DNA from: Haberlea rhodopensis
Taxonomy: Eukaryota; Streptophyta; Magnoliopsida; Lamiales; Gesneriaceae
Direction of reading: 5' to 3'
DNA: 64,000 nt
Assembly (NCBI GenBank): GCA_907163345.1
Contig: CAJQUN010001094.1
Span: 43,813-107,812 of the forward strand
Under the pieces are notes generated by a model. That model was not told where the DNA came from. It saw only the letters and a program-made list of their open reading frames with translations, and searched no databases. The position numbers and the translations under genes were made by a program. Shown here in pieces: positions 11,022-24,009 of this stretch; the stretch's first letter is position 1; every line of letters starts with the position of its first letter.

Positions 11022-11620
11022 AAGTTTATGTGCTCTTATTGCGGCCATACTTCCAAAAGGCCAGTTCTGGATCTTCCTGTGCCTCCAGGGATTGTTAATT
11101 CAGGTATTTGTATGATTTGGTTGGGAAAGGTGGAAAGATACTGGATGGGAAGAGTTGGTCAAGTAATGGGTTGCTGTGTGGTTAGGACTGGTTGAAGATG
11201 TGAGTTTGGTTGGTGGACCTTTTGCTGGGAAGTCGAGTTATTGGAAGAAGAAAGGTTGTGGGTTTAATTGTGAGGATACCATTTGGCAGAGAAGTCTTAT
11301 TCCCGCATCTTTATGTTCATCTGCAAAGCATTTGCATCATTTTTCTCGACTACAATGTGACACTGGAGAAAGATTTTTAGGGTAAGTTCTGCTATGGATG
11401 ATGGTTCAACGGAGGCACGGTTCTCAGGGATGTTGGATAAGCTAAGTGAGAATGAAGGGAATGGCCTCGAGAGTAGAGGAGAGAGCTCGCAGAAAAGCTG
11501 AGGAGAATATAGGCAAGCTAAATTAGAGAAGGAGCTAATAGAAGATGAGGAAAGAAAGGAGAGAGAATAGGCTGCTAGGTTGGTTGAAGAACAAAGAAGG
11601 TTGTGTGATGAGAACTTATG
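11022..11620 (+). pseudogene. Decayed fragment of an NST1-like (stress response protein NST1-like) plant gene
   Basis: A frameshifted relic recognisable in pieces. About 11022-11095 encodes KFMCSYCGHTSKRPVLDLPV, the CxxC segment of this plant family. About 11100-11260, in several frames, resembles the following region, with LVGGPFAGKSSYWKKKG at 11206-11256. About 11495-11615 resembles the charged helix KAEE..QAKLEKEL..EERKERE..ARLVEEQRRL. Frameshifts and stops separate the pieces. No introns are apparent across the fragment, so a processed or captured copy is possible. The upstream limit lies about 110 bp after the hAT-like element at 10389-10912. The family's molecular role is unknown to me. 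Confidence 0.6.
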
Positions 11621-11640
11621 TTAGCCTATCCAAACAAAGG

Positions 11641-12140
11641 TGATGTGGTAGGGGAATTAGACCACATCGGGTAAAATGGTTGCCGAACAAGAAAATGCCC
11701 GAAGAAGTCGATACTCTGCTCGGTCCCACGTGGTCAAACAATGACATAAGACCCGGTCATAGCCGTTAATCAAATCGGATTTCTCGGACATTCCTTGAGT
11801 AAAACATGCCATAAATAAGAGGCACTTAGTGGCTAGAATGGGGGAGTTAATGGGATGATTAGTGGGAGATAATGGCGAAATCATGGGGTTTTAGAGGCTA
11901 AAATCAAGGTTTAATTAAGGGGTTAAATGATGGTATAAGAAGGGAGGCTGGGCTCTCGGCTTTAGGGGAGAAAGGAATCCAATTTTCTTTAGATTGGATT
12001 TATTCATTTCTTGTACAAAGCATAGTAAAAATTATCGTTTATAGTGGAGAATTTATACTGGACTAGGTCCCGTGGTTTTTCCTTCAATTTGAGGGTCTTT
12101 CCACGTAAAAAATATGGTGTCTTTCTTTTATTTTTCGCAA
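11641..12140 (+). repeat. Copia-type LTR relic
   Basis: The right half (about 12040-12125) contains the U5-like signature ACTGGACTAGGTCCCGTGG followed by a TTCCACGTAAAAA segment. The same signature occurs inverted at about 44095-44160. The block begins TGATGTGG and ends near CGCA at 12139, but flanking 5-mers do not match, so the limits are approximate. No internal coding region adjoins it, which suggests a solo or truncated LTR. Confidence 0.5.
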
Positions 12141-12849
12141 ATACTTAAATCTACCGAATACGAAAAAGATCGAATTACATCAAAAGGATTTGATAAAATT
12201 AAAATTTCCAATTCATGATATTTCAAATACTTTGATTTCAAATCTTGTTTCAAATCCAAATCCATCAATACAAACAATTCCTTATACAAAAAGTTATGAT
12301 CCCAAGACCACGGAGAACGACATATAGTACACACAAATACAATATATATTATTTTCGTGTTCTATATGTAAGAATAAAGCAGTTTTTCTGTAGCCTTGAG
12401 AAGATCGTAACACCCATTCTTGATCAATTAGTGGATATATGAATTCCTAATGTTTGTAATATATGATTGTAATCACGCTACATAAAATAAAATTCCAACG
12501 AGCGAATCTCACACTTGTGCAACAGAGGTCTTCTGGATATTGTATGTGTAAAGATTGGATTTGAGCTCATATTTTGCTATCCAAACCAAGGTAATTCCTT
12601 CCGATATATTGATTGCACTAATCCATTACCAAATGGTACTTTTTTCAATTAAATATCAGTTGACCCATCAATAATCACTATACAAGTATAATCAATAACA
12701 TGTAACCAAAATGAAAAACTTTATAATAATATTAGAGAGATGGGGCATTTGAGAAAAAAATTAATGCATTTTATTGACTAAAAAAATTCAAGGACACTTG
12801 CTAAAATGAGATGTCTTCTTTTTAATGGTTGATGGTGCTGATGATCCTC
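12141..12849. other. Intergenic DNA
   Basis: AT-rich. Short open frames on both strands near 12130-12440 have no recognisable content. No element ends identified. Confidence 0.4.
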
Positions 12850-13381
12850 TTTTTGTTTATTGAAATGATCATCGATGGTAGCTCCGGGTACATAAGAGTG
12901 CTCCCCCCTCTAAAGCTGTAAGGCCCTCACTGCCTCAAACCTAAGCTCATGATAATAGAAACATAGTTATCTTCTTTCCTATTTCGGTTAGTCGATTAGT
13001 TTACACAACCAGTTATTCATTCAGTACATGCCATAATTTAATGACATTCAAAATAGACATGTCTTCATAATTCCTCTAATCGACTCCTCTATCATCATTA
13101 GTGCAGCAAAATGGACCCACATCCTAGCTTCCCTCGCCCAAAAGAGTCCCTACAGAACAACCCAGAAAAACATCATGAACACCATTGTACTATAGATCAT
13201 ACTTTAATAGCATACAAATAATAAATAGTACAACAAATAACTAAGACAGTAGTTATAAAAATTCCCTGTATCGTATCTCGTGTTCCTTGAGTTGTTCCTG
13301 TAGCATACTCAAGCATAATATAATTTCTACAAATTATATCAAATGCAAATATCATGACATATCATCATCTCATCCCATCTC
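12850..13381 (-). repeat. Older LTR-like relic, left part (split by copia element 1)
   Basis: Repeat-type sequence that resumes at 22081 after the copia insertion; the shared 5-mer ATCTC at the break is the copia TSD. The combined sequence resembles the long LTRs at 57722-59582 and 42700-45780 in layout, including a GTCCCTACAGAA segment near 13146 that recurs near 57968. Probably a gypsy LTR read on the minus strand; its left limit is uncertain. Confidence 0.4.
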
Positions 13382-14872
13382 TGAAAGGAATCCAACACAC
13401 AAGTGCGCAGCGGAAATTAAAACTATGGATTCCTAACCGAGGACCTATACAGAGTATTCATATCGGAATGATTAAAAGAGTCTCACCTTTGTAGCGTGTT
13501 TGAAGCAGATTCCACGTTGTAGCACCACGAGTCACAAACAAAAGTTTGCACATTTGTCTCTACGGTATCCACACGATCAAATCGAAAGGGATAGTTCAAG
13601 AACAAGTTGCTAGACTCGTTCTTAAACCGGAACAACAACCACACACGATTCTAAATCGAATGAAGATGGCCGGAAAACCAAACGAGATCAAGGCGGCGGC
13701 CGTGATGTCTCGGTTTTTGGGTGGTGGCCGAGAGCTTCTTTTAGGTGGCTACTAGGTTTTGAGACAAATTAACACTTAATTAAAAAAATCCTCAAAACCT
13801 TATTAGATTATATATATATTAGATTTAATTAAAGGTACAAGACTTTCTTAAAGTCTCATGGGCCCAAACCCATGATTTAATTAAATCCTCATAATCTTAT
13901 AATTAAGACTCTTCTTAATTAATTAATTCATCCAATGAATTTAATTCCCCTTTTTGATTTAATCTTTTGTGCGACCCGATAGGATCTTGCAATGTTGTCA
14001 GTGACATAAAATCTCATTTTATGTCACAAGCAATGAGCGGTATCTAGCAACACATCAAGGCTACCCAAATTAAAAGAATGTCATTGACTCGACATAACCT
14101 AAGAACTTGTGATAATATTAACCATGTAACTTAATCCATTTGTCCAATGTGTTTAGCTTGAACACGAGTCATGGAATAATCATACTCGTATATTCAATCT
14201 TTATTTCTTGATCCCCAAGTAGAACTAGAATAAACGAATAAGCTCGATATCACATATCGACTCATTCGAGCTTGGCCATGCATTTTAGTCTTACTTGATC
14301 AAGGGCCCAAACACTTCTCCTGTTATATAGGAGTGATAAATCCTATCTTGATCAATCAACATCCCTCTACATAATTCGTAGTGTATCCAATATTTGCCTT
14401 TATAGTTTACCCTGTTATAGGTAACGTTTGACAATATCAAGATACATAACTCATTATGTTGGGATCTCTGATGATCTCAAGTCGTAAGGATTACATACAT
14501 TATTATCACTATGAGAATTGCTTATGACACTCATATAACTATCCATGTAGCATTCTCATGGTGGTCTGTCCAGTACATTGTTCTCTAACATGTACCCATG
14601 TGTTGATTTGATATCTCATATCCATGAACAATTCATCAATCAAAACATGCAAGTCTCAATGCATTATCATTATCCCGATTCATGATAATAATTGACTAGG
14701 GACAATCTTTAAGAACAATACAATATTATTCTAAGGACATTAACTTATATATCAATTCATATTTCACAGATATTCGAATAAGATATAATAATGATTTGCC
14801 ATTTATAAAATCATAATACAACGTATGTCATAAACAATCATCTAATGACTTGTCTTAGGGCATATCCCAACA
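13382..14872 (-). repeat. 3' LTR of copia element 1
   Basis: A 1491-bp LTR, starting TG and ending CA on the plus strand. It matches 20591-22080 nearly base for base with scattered substitutions and small indels. A plus-strand open frame at 13546-13755 inside it is incidental. Confidence 0.93.
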
Positions 14873-14887
14873 AATCTCCCACTTGCA

Positions 14888-17800
14888 CTAAGACCAATCA
14901 GACATATACTTAATGCCTAGAGATCTAGTATGACGATCATGCTTTTGCTGTGACAGTGGCTTCGTCAATGGGTCAGATACATTATCATCTGTTGGTACTT
15001 TGCATATTTTAACATCTCCTCTTTCAACGATTTCTCGAATGAAATGAAAGCGCCGAAGTATGTGCTTGGATCTTTGGTGAGATCTAGGTTCCTTAGCCAA
15101 TGCAATCGCTCCATTGTTGTCACAATAGAGTTCAATCGGATCTAGTATGCTAGGCATCACCCCAAGTTCAGAAATGAACTTCTTGATCCAAACAGCTTCC
15201 TTTGCTGCATCTGAGGCAGCAATATACTCAGCTCCAGTTGTAGAATCGGCTACTGTCTCTTGCTATGAACTCTTCCAGCTCACAGCACCTCCATTTAGGC
15301 AAAACACATATCCTGATTGCGATCGGAAATCATCTTTGTCAGTTTGGAAGCTTGCATCAGTGTAACCTAGTACATTGAGCTCTTCCTCACCTCCATAAAT
15401 CAAGAATGTATCCTTAGTTCTTCTCAAGTACTTCAGGATATTCTTGACTGCAATCCAGTGATTTTCACCTGGATCTACTTGATATCTGCTCGTCATGCTC
15501 AAAGCATACGAGACATCGGGAAGAGTACATATCATGGCATACATGATATATCCAATAGCTGACGCATATGGAATCTTACTCATGCGTTGTCTCTCATCTG
15601 GTGTTGAAGGACACTGATCCTTCGAGAGATGTATCCCATGTGTCATAGGCACGAATCCTTTCTTTGATTCTTGCATGCTAAACCGTTTTAGCACTTTGTC
15701 TATGTATGTACTTTGACTTAGGCCAAGTAATCTTCTTGATCTATCTCTATAGATCTTGATACCTAATACATAGGTGGCTTCACCCAAGTCTTTCAAAGAA
15801 AAGCAATTCCCTAGCCAAATCTTTACAGATTGTAAGGCAGGGATATCATTCCCAATTAGAAGTATGTCATCTACATACAATATTAGGAAGATAATTATGC
15901 TCCCACTGACCTTCTTGTAGATACAAGGTTCATCTACGTTTTTGATGAAACCAAACTCTTTGACTGCATCATCAAAACGAAGATTCCAACTCCGAGAAGC
16001 TTGCTTCAATCCATAAATGGATCGTTGTAGCTTGCATATCTTTCCAGCATCCTTTGGATCGACAAAACCCTCGGGCTGTGTCATGTACACATCCTCAAGC
16101 AGATTTCCATTAAGGAAAGCTGTTTTGACATCCATCTGCCAGATTTCATAATCATGAAATGCAGCTATTGTAAGTAAGATCCTAATGGATTTAACCATGG
16201 CAACTGGTGAAAAAGTTTCATCATAGTCAATACCATGAATTTGTTTGAAACCTTTTGCTACCAGTCGACCTTTAAAGGTTTGTACATTACCATCCATGTC
16301 GGTCTTCTTCTTGAAAATCCATTTGCGCCCTATGGATCTCACCCCTTCAGGTGGGTCAACCAAAGTCCATACTTGGTTTGCATACATGGATTCCATCTCA
16401 GATTTCATGGCCTCTTGCCATTTCTCAGAATCAGTGCCCATTATAGCTTCTTGATAAGATGACGGCTCATCCTCATCAATAAGTAGTAAGATGTGGCTCC
16501 CGGTGTTCTCTTACAGACCTACGTTGGGCTTGTGTCTCTTGAGCAGGCACTTCATCCACAACAACTTGTGGTGACTGCTCTGTTTCCATCTCAATATCAT
16601 GTTCAGTGTTTTCTTGTGGTTGAACTTCACTAAGTTATATATGTCTCCCACTGGTTTTTCTAGAAATAAGTTCTCTTTCAAGAAAGACACCAGTCCGAGC
16701 AACAACCACTTTGTTCTCGGTGGGATAATAGAAATAGTATCATTTCGTTTCCTTAGGATACCCCACAAATAAACACTTATCAGATTTGGGTCCAAGTTTG
16801 TTAGAGGCGTGACGTCTCACGAAAGCCTCACAACCCCAAATCTTCATAAAAGACATACTAGGACGTTTCCCAGTCCATATCTCATATGGTGTCTTTTCCA
16901 CTGATTTAGATGGAATATGGTTCAGTATGAATATTGTTGTTTCTAAAGCATGTCCCCAAAAGGATATCGGAAGATCTGCATGACTCATCATTGATCAAAC
17001 CATGTCCAACAAGGTTCGATTCCTCCTTTTGGATACACCATTCCATTGTGGAGTATATGGAGGAGTGAGTTGTGGGACTATCCCACACTCCTTTAGATAG
17101 TCATGAAACTCTTGGCTTAGGTATTCACCTCCTCGATCTGATCGAAGGTTTTTGATACTTTGGTTTTGTACTTCATTCTTGAAATCCTTGAACTTTTCAA
17201 AGGTTTCATGCTTATGTTTCATAAGATACACATACCAATATCTACTGAAGTCACCAGTAAATGTAACGAAGTATTGAAAACCACCTCTAGCATGTGTGAT
17301 TATTGGTCCACATACATCACTATGTATGAGACTCAATAAATCATTTGTCCTTTCAACATGTCCCTTGAAAGGAGCTTTAGTCATCTTGACCATTAAACAA
17401 GATTCACATATTTCATATGATTCAAAATCAAATGAATCCAATACTCCGTCCTTATGAAGTTTTGATATGCGATTCTCGTTTATATGGCCCAAGCGACAAT
17501 GCCAGAGATAAGTTGGATTAGAATCATTATTCTTAATCCTTTTAGTATTTATGTTATAGACAGACATATCAAGATTTAATATATAAAGACCATTAATCAT
17601 TTGTGCACTAGCATAAAACATATCATTTAAATAAATGGAGCAACAATTGTCCTTTATTATAAAATGAAAATCCACACTTGTCCAAACAAGAAATAGAAAT
17701 AATGTTTTTAGTAATCGACGGCACAAAATAACAATCTTTTAAATCTAAAATTAAGCCAGAAGGCAAAGATAATGAATAATCTCCTATTGTTAATGCATCA

Positions 17801-18816
17801 ACTCTTGCTCCATTTCCAACTCGGAGATCAACCTCGTCTTTCGCCAACAACCTACTCCTTTTGAGATCCTGCACATTAACACAAATGTGAGAACCACATC
17901 CAGTATCTAATACCCATGATGAAGAAGTAGATAAATTGACTTCTATAACAAAAATACCTGAAGTGGAAGTCACACTTCCCTTCGTCTTCTTAAGATCCTC
18001 CAGATAAACTTTGCAATTTCTTTTCCAATGTCCGGTCTCACCGCAATGGAAACAATTCCCCTCTTTTGCCACTCCTCCCTTTGGCTTTAGTGCAGAAGCA
18101 TGTGGCTTAGACTTAACAAGGACTTTCTTGTTCTTCTTGTAGCCTTTAGCTTTAGTCTTTCCTTTGCTCTTATTCACAATAAGAACATTTGTAGGCTTAG
18201 ACTTCTTGTTGTTAGCTTCAAAAGTTCTCAGCATGCCAAGCAACTGTGGTAGAGTCTTTTCAATTTCAATCATATTGTAATTCAAGACAAATTGACTGAA
18301 GCTTTCAGGCAACGATTGCAAAATCACGTCAGTGGCCAACTCTTGGTCCAATGGAAAACCCAGCTTCTCCAGATTCTCAATGTACCCAATCATCTTGAGT
18401 ACATGAGTTCCAACTAGGCTTCCTTCTACCATTCTACACTGGAATAACGCTTTAGAGACGTCATACCTCTCTTGTCTTGCTTGTTGTTGGTACAGTTGCT
18501 TTAGGTGCTCGATCATATCGAACGCCTCCATTTTCTCATGTTGCTTCTGAAGCTCTGAGTTCATGGTGGCAAGCATAAGGCACCCAACATCAAGTGCGTC
18601 GTTTTGATGCTTCTTGTAAGCATCTCTATCGGCTTTAGCAGCCGTCAAGGGAGGTTCCTCAGCAGGTAAGGGTTCCTCTAGGACATATTGCTTTTTCTCT
18701 TGTTTGAGGACAATCCTCAAATTCCTATACCAGTCTAGGAAATTAGTCCCATTAAGTTTGTCCTTCTCAAGGACCGATCGCAATGATAGTGTGCTTGTAA
18801 CGTTGTTGGTTGCCAT
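14888..18816 (-). pseudogene. Degenerate gag-pol of copia element 1
   Basis: The gag start is ATG at 18816 (MATNNVTSTLSLRSVLEKDK). In order on the minus strand follow: gag with zinc knuckle CFHCGETGHWKRNC near 18016-18058; protease with DTGCGSH near 17890; GAG-pre-integrase with HCRLGHI near 17490; integrase with SDRGGEY and WNGVSKRRNR (17150-17010); RT with FKKKTDMDGN, QMDVKTAFLNG and YVDDILL (16390-15850); RNase H with ELYCDNNGAIALAKEP (15130-15080). The frame changes at least twice, near 17700 and 16800. In-frame stops interrupt integrase (AGA to TGA at about 16993) and the RT-RNase H junction (about 15262). The encoded machinery is therefore non-functional, although the element may once have been mobilised by relatives. 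It closely resembles proteins usually annotated as TNT1-94-type Pol. Confidence 0.92.
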
Positions 18817-20570
18817 GGATATCTACAATATAAATATGCAAAATAAGTTTATGATTTTAATCATTTAATATGGTCTTATATTAAATGACACTCCCACTAT
18901 TTTGTTTAAAATTATCAACCCTCGAAAACTTTAGTGGGCCAAGATCCATATTTCACTTAATCTTGAGTTAGCTTTGGCTAATCGCCCAAGACTCGGTTAT
19001 TTAGGTAGACAACTCTTTGTCAATTACAATCACATGCAATTCTTGGATGGTTGGACGAACAACGCTTTGTTCAAATTCATCTAATGAATTATTTTCCAAC
19101 CCCATGCCTCTAGGTTCCCAATCCTATTGAGATAACGCTAGTTAAGTCAAACCCAATTTTAAAATAACACGGATATCACTTTTATCCTTTCGCGCCTTAC
19201 TAAGATTGTCACGGTGCTTTGCTTTGGCAAACCCACACATGTTCAATCGAAGTCTTGACGAGTATTTTTAATTGGAAGGCATCTTGAAACTTAATATTAT
19301 AAGAGAGATGTATTGATCTCATGATTTTATTAATATTGAAAATATGTCTGGTACATATATGAATACATACATATCTACATATATGTATATCAAGCATCAA
19401 TATTAAATAAAACATTAAACATGCATTTCATACATCAACATAAAATAAACGTGACATGGTTATAGCCCCAACTAATGATTTTCTCAAGCCAATGAGAAAA
19501 CACTATAAGGTCAACCTAAGGTAACTTCTCCAAGCACCTCTATGGCTCCCTTTTGTGAATGGCCTCCTCTTCCCGGCACCTTGGTCCATCTTCATTGATC
19601 TCCATCAATAAAATAAACTATACTATATAACATTTACAAGATATGGAGAATTCATCGAGTCACATTCGAGGGGAACATAGGGGAGGGATAACATTTAGGA
19701 AAAATAGAGAAGGTACGACTCGCAGGCCGTAATAAATTACAAACATTCACAAAATCCTATCTAGTAGGTCATAGGGCTATAACCATGCACCATGCTCAAA
19801 CAACACATAAAACATGCTATAACATTTAATTAATTAAATTCTAAACATTTTAAAATTTAATTCTAATTAAAACTGTAAAATAAAATTTTATGAAAATTAT
19901 CGTACGCTCGGGCATCACATGCCACGAATACTTGGCGCGTCACAAGCCATGAACCATAAGGGCTCTAAGACCATAACCACACGGCTGGACCATGCATGAG
20001 CCTAGGGTTCGAAACCCTAGTCCAAGACACGGTCCAAGCCCGTGTGTCCATGCGGCGGCCGCTAGGGTTCAAAACCCTAGCCGTCTCGAGCCACAAGGTT
20101 CGAAACCTTGTCATAACGCTCGGCCTTTCATTGCACGATTCATGACAGTGGCGGCTCGACCATCTTGAGCCAAGGGGTTTGAAAAACCCTAGCTCTCACG
20201 TGGAGGTAGCCGCCAACCTTTTAATCGAGCCAAAAAGGGTTCTAAACCCTAGCCATGTTTCGACACCTCCATGCACAACCATGAGCCACAACGGCTAGAC
20301 CATCTCGAGCCAAGGGTTCGAAAACCCTAGCCCTCATGTGGAAGCCGTGGGTCAAGTATTATGGTGGTGGCCGAACCATCAAGAGCCATGGGCTCGACTT
20401 TTCGTCTTCGTGTATCGTATACATAAATTGTCAATTATATCATATATAATTTTACGATGATTTTCACAAACTCGATTTACTCATATCATATATGATTATA
20501 CAGTTTAAAGCATGCAATATAATTCTAAATATGATTAAACGATTAACCACATAATTTCGATATGAGCTTT
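18817..20570 (-). other. Untranslated leader of copia element 1
   Basis: An unusually long leader of about 1.75 kb between primer-binding site and gag with no long frame. It holds a cluster of near-palindromes (20002-20330), annotated separately. The corresponding leader of element 2 is about 1.4 kb longer because of a solo LTR. Confidence 0.8.
20002..20330. repeat. Iterated near-palindrome array in the copia 1 leader
   Basis: Five to six copies of a motif such as CTAGGGTTCGAAACCCTAG (20002-20020), spaced about 30-110 bp, with loops and arms varying from copy to copy (AGGGTTCTAAACCCTAG, AAGGTTCGAAACCTT and others). The arms stay complementary in most variants. Each copy could fold as an RNA hairpin or form a self-complementary dimer contact. 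The arms often adjoin GAGCCA or CTCGAG words. Confidence 0.75.
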
Positions 20571-20590
20571 GTACACGGCTCTGATACCAC

Positions 20591-22080
20591 TGAAAGGAAT
20601 CCAACACACAAGTGCGCAGCGGAAATTAAAACTATGGATTCCTAACCGATGACCTATACAGAGTATTCATATCGGAATGATTAAAAGAGTCTCACCCTTG
20701 TAGCGTGTTTGAAGCAGATTCCACGTTGTAGCACCACGAGTCACAAACAAAAGTTTGCACCTTTGTCTCTACGGTATCCACACGATCAAATCGAAAGGGA
20801 TAGTTCAAGAACAAGTTGCTAGACTCGTTCTTAAACCGGAACAATAACCACACACGATTCTAAATCGAATGAAGATGGCCGGAAAACCAAACGAGATCAA
20901 GGCGGCGGCCGTGATGTCTCAGTTTTTGGGTGGTGGCCGAGAGCTTCTTTTAGGTGGCTACTAGGTTTTGAGACAAACTAACACTTAATTAAAAAAAATC
21001 CTCAAAACCTTATTAGATTATATATATATTAGATTTAATTAAAGGTACAAGACTTTCTTAAAGTCTCATGGGCCCAAACCCATGATTTAATTAAATCCTC
21101 ATAATCTTATAATTAAGACTCTTCTTAATTAATTAATTCATCCAATGAATTTAATTCCCCTTTTCGATTTAATCTTTTGTGCGACCCGATAGTATCTTGC
21201 AATGTTGGCAGTGACATAAAATCTCATTTTATGTCACAAGCAATGAGCGGTATCTAGCAACACATCAAGGCTACACAAATTACAAGAATGTCATTGACTA
21301 GACATAACCTAAGAACTTGTGATAATATTAACCATTAACTTAATCCCTTTGTCAAATGTATTTAGATTGAACACGAGTCATGGAATAGTCATACTCGTAT
21401 ATTCAATCTTTATTTCTTGATCCCCAAGTAGAACTAGAATAAACGAATAAGCTCGATTCACATATCGACTCATTCGAGCATGTCCATGCATTTTAGTCTT
21501 ACTTGATCAAGGGCCCAAACACTTCTCTTGTTATATAGGAGGGATAAATCCTATCTTGATCAATCAGCATCCCTCTACATAATTCGTAGTGTATCCAATA
21601 TTTGCCTTTATAGTTTACCCTGTTACAGGTAACGTTTGACAATATCAAGATACATAACTCCTTATGTTGGGATCTCTGATGATCTCAAGTCGTAAGGATT
21701 ACATACATTATTATCACTATGAGAATTGCTTATGACACTCATATAACTATCCATGTAGCATTCTCATGGTGGGTCTGTCCAGTACATTGTTCTCTAACAT
21801 GTACCCATGTGTTGATTTGATATCTCATATCCATGAACAATTCATCAATCAAAAATGCTAGTCTCAATGCATTATCATTATCCCGATTCATGATAATAAT
21901 TGACTAGGGACAATCTTTAAGAACAATACAATATTATTCTAAGGACATTAACTTATATATCAATTCATATTGCACAGATATTCGAATAAGATATAATAAT
22001 GATTTGCCATTTATAAAATCATAATACAGCGTATGTCATAAACAATCATCTAATGACTTGTCTTAGGACATATCCCAACA
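20591..22080 (-). repeat. 5' LTR of copia element 1
   Basis: A 1490-bp LTR, adjacent on the minus strand to the primer-binding site at 20571-20589. It matches the other LTR at 13382-14872. Confidence 0.93.
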
Positions 22081-22143
22081 ATCTCAAACTCATAACCGTC
22101 TCATGCCAGTTAATACCATTTCCTCATTACAATCTATAGGCTA

Positions 22144-22440
22144 CATATAATATCTATTCCTTATATGAGTATCACATATAACATTGCTATTACGCTCACT
22201 ATGATCCCATCATATGAGTAGCCAATGTATATTGCATTTCAACTCCATATAATATCAATTCCTTATATGAGTAGCACATATAACATTGCTATTACGCTCC
22301 CTATGATCCCATCATAGGAGTAGCCAATGTATATTGCATTTCAACTCCATATAATATCAATTCCTGATATGAGTAGCACATATAACATTGCTATTGCGCT
22401 CCTTATGATCTCATCATAGGAGTAGCCAATGTATATTGCA
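22144..22440. repeat. Three tandem 102-bp units
   Basis: Unit starts at about 22144, 22246 and 22348, each beginning CATATAATAT and containing AGTAGCCAATGTATATTGCA. The period is 102 bp in both steps. The last two units are most alike. Confidence 0.85.
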
Positions 22441-22710
22441 TGCCTCTCATTACAAACACGCCTCAATGCGTTGGTATTCACTCATCCACTTCATAAACAT
22501 TCACAATAATGTATGAATAACAATGCAAGTGTTCGTACGTCCCACGTACCTGTTAAGATCCAAAAGAAATAAGCAACCACTCGTATGAAATCTTCACCCT
22601 GTTCGATTAGAATCATGTTATAGTTTTAAAGAAACATATACCATATCCTATATGTAACAACACAAGAACTTGAAAAGAACAAGAAATGAAAATCCCATAT
22701 TTTACACTCA

Positions 22711-22848
22711 CCGATCGCTCGGTATTAATCACCGATCGATCGCTAAATATTCGTCGATCGATCGTCCAACACGCTCGATCGATCGACTGAGGCAGCAACT
22801 TTAATTTGTTCCGCCCGATCGATCGGCGTAAGGGACCGATCGATCGGT
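22711..22848. repeat. GATCGATCG palindrome cluster 1
   Basis: Six motifs in 138 bp: CCGATCGCTCGG, ACCGATCGATCGC, GTCGATCGATCGT, CTCGATCGATCGA, CCCGATCGATCGGC and ACCGATCGATCGGT. The GATCGATC core is kept while flanks vary, often in a complementary way. Similar clusters are at 43467-43640, 53876-54001, 58540-58835 and 59596-59695. Confidence 0.85.
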
Positions 22849-23639
22849 GAATCCTGTATACGCGAATGTCGTTCCTTTTTCACCATTTCTACACATTCTT
22901 CCTTCCTTACTCACATATGGCTCATGATATCTGAATTCCCTCATCTAAACAACATCAACCCAGCCTACTCAACTTCTATCTTTCATTTTCATATCAATTT
23001 GCATCAATTTCAGCCACAAGTCACCACAATTTATCAACATTAACCACACACAAAACATCCACCATATAAAACAACATGTCCTTCTTAACATATGAGGAAG
23101 ATAACAATGACCCAAAGCTTTCCTGAACTTTGACACACAAGGTGATGAAGGATTTGTCCAGAATCAGAAAATGAAAGAAGATAAGATGGGTTTTGATGTT
23201 TTTAACGATTTAGGCATTCCTCTTCCATTCTTATCTGATACAAGTTGCATAAATTGCTACTTAGTCCTTAACTTTTTCAGGTACTGAGTCTATAATTGCT
23301 CATGAGTCCTTCAAGTTTCTCTCCTCACCAATTTCACCTTCTCTGTCTTGCATTGAATCCTTTACATGTTCCAATTTGAACATGAGTAAGCTCAAAAATT
23401 TGAATATAATATACCCTCACATATTCAACAAACATGAATTTATGGGATGGGAGTCGGTACAACCTGTAACCGCACGTCAGGAACCTATGATACATTACCT
23501 GAAACTAGGAGTGGATACCAGGGTTCCAGAGCTGGGGAACATAGGCAGGTGTCGCGTTCTCGATGTAGTATGTGTGTAGCTTTTAAGATCCTGTTCGTAC
23601 TTGGGGATAATGATTATATATTTCATCTCATTTCATGAG

Positions 23640-24009
23640 ACTGCCTTACGAAGTTTAGCTAGATAGCTCGCCCATCAAACATATGATCTAGCTCGCCCAT
23701 ACATCCACCAAGAGTTAAGTTTCTTATCATGAGTGAACCTACCCGAGGGAATTACCTAGGGGACCACACTAGATATCGTAGGAGAACATTACACGAGAAT
23801 AGGCGAGGGGCCACCTTGAAACCTATGTCTGACTAACGATTTTGTACTTTTGTTGGGGTTACTCGAGATCTTTGTCGAACTTCTACACCTGGCATCCTCA
23901 ATGGCCCTGAGATCACGGGCCAAGTAGACTGCTTGGGCGTGGCCGAGAGATGGCCCAGGCATGGTCGGGAGCCCGCCCGAGCTTGGACTGGAGCTCGCCA
24001 GGACGTGAC
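23640..24009. repeat. GC-richer repeat with GAGCTC words, left part
   Basis: Not coding as far as I can see. The last 80 bp begin a degenerate short array built on GGAGCTC/GGCCTGGAGCTC-type words, which resumes right after copia element 2 at 33999. Element 2 therefore landed inside the array. The wider block may be another LTR, but this is unproven. Confidence 0.4.

Larger units (their letters stand above)
13382..22080 (-). mobile_element. Ty1/copia LTR retrotransposon, element 1 (complete structure, broken coding)
   Basis: An 8.7-kb element with LTRs 13382-14872 and 20591-22080 and a perfect 5-bp TSD ATCTC (13377-13381 and 22081-22085). On the minus strand, the primer-binding site TGGTATCAGAGCCGTGTAC lies at 20571-20589, one base from the 5' LTR. 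The polypurine tract AAGTGGGAGATT lies at 14873-14884, next to the 3' LTR. Order on the minus strand is LTR, a leader of about 1.75 kb, gag, protease, integrase, RT, RNase H, LTR, which is the copia order. It is the same family as element 2 at 24010-33998, in the opposite direction. Confidence 0.95.
22081..23630 (-). repeat. Older LTR-like relic, right part, with tandem and GATCGATCG arrays
   Basis: Continuation of the relic broken at 13381. It contains three 102-bp tandem units (22144-22440) and a cluster of GATCGATCG palindromes (22711-22848). Read on the minus strand, its layout resembles the LTR at 57722-59582. The right limit is not clear. Confidence 0.45.

Noticed and set aside
13546..13755. 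69-codon frame in the copia LTR
   Set aside because: It lies within a defined LTR, has a lesioned counterpart in the other LTR, and shows no recognisable domain.
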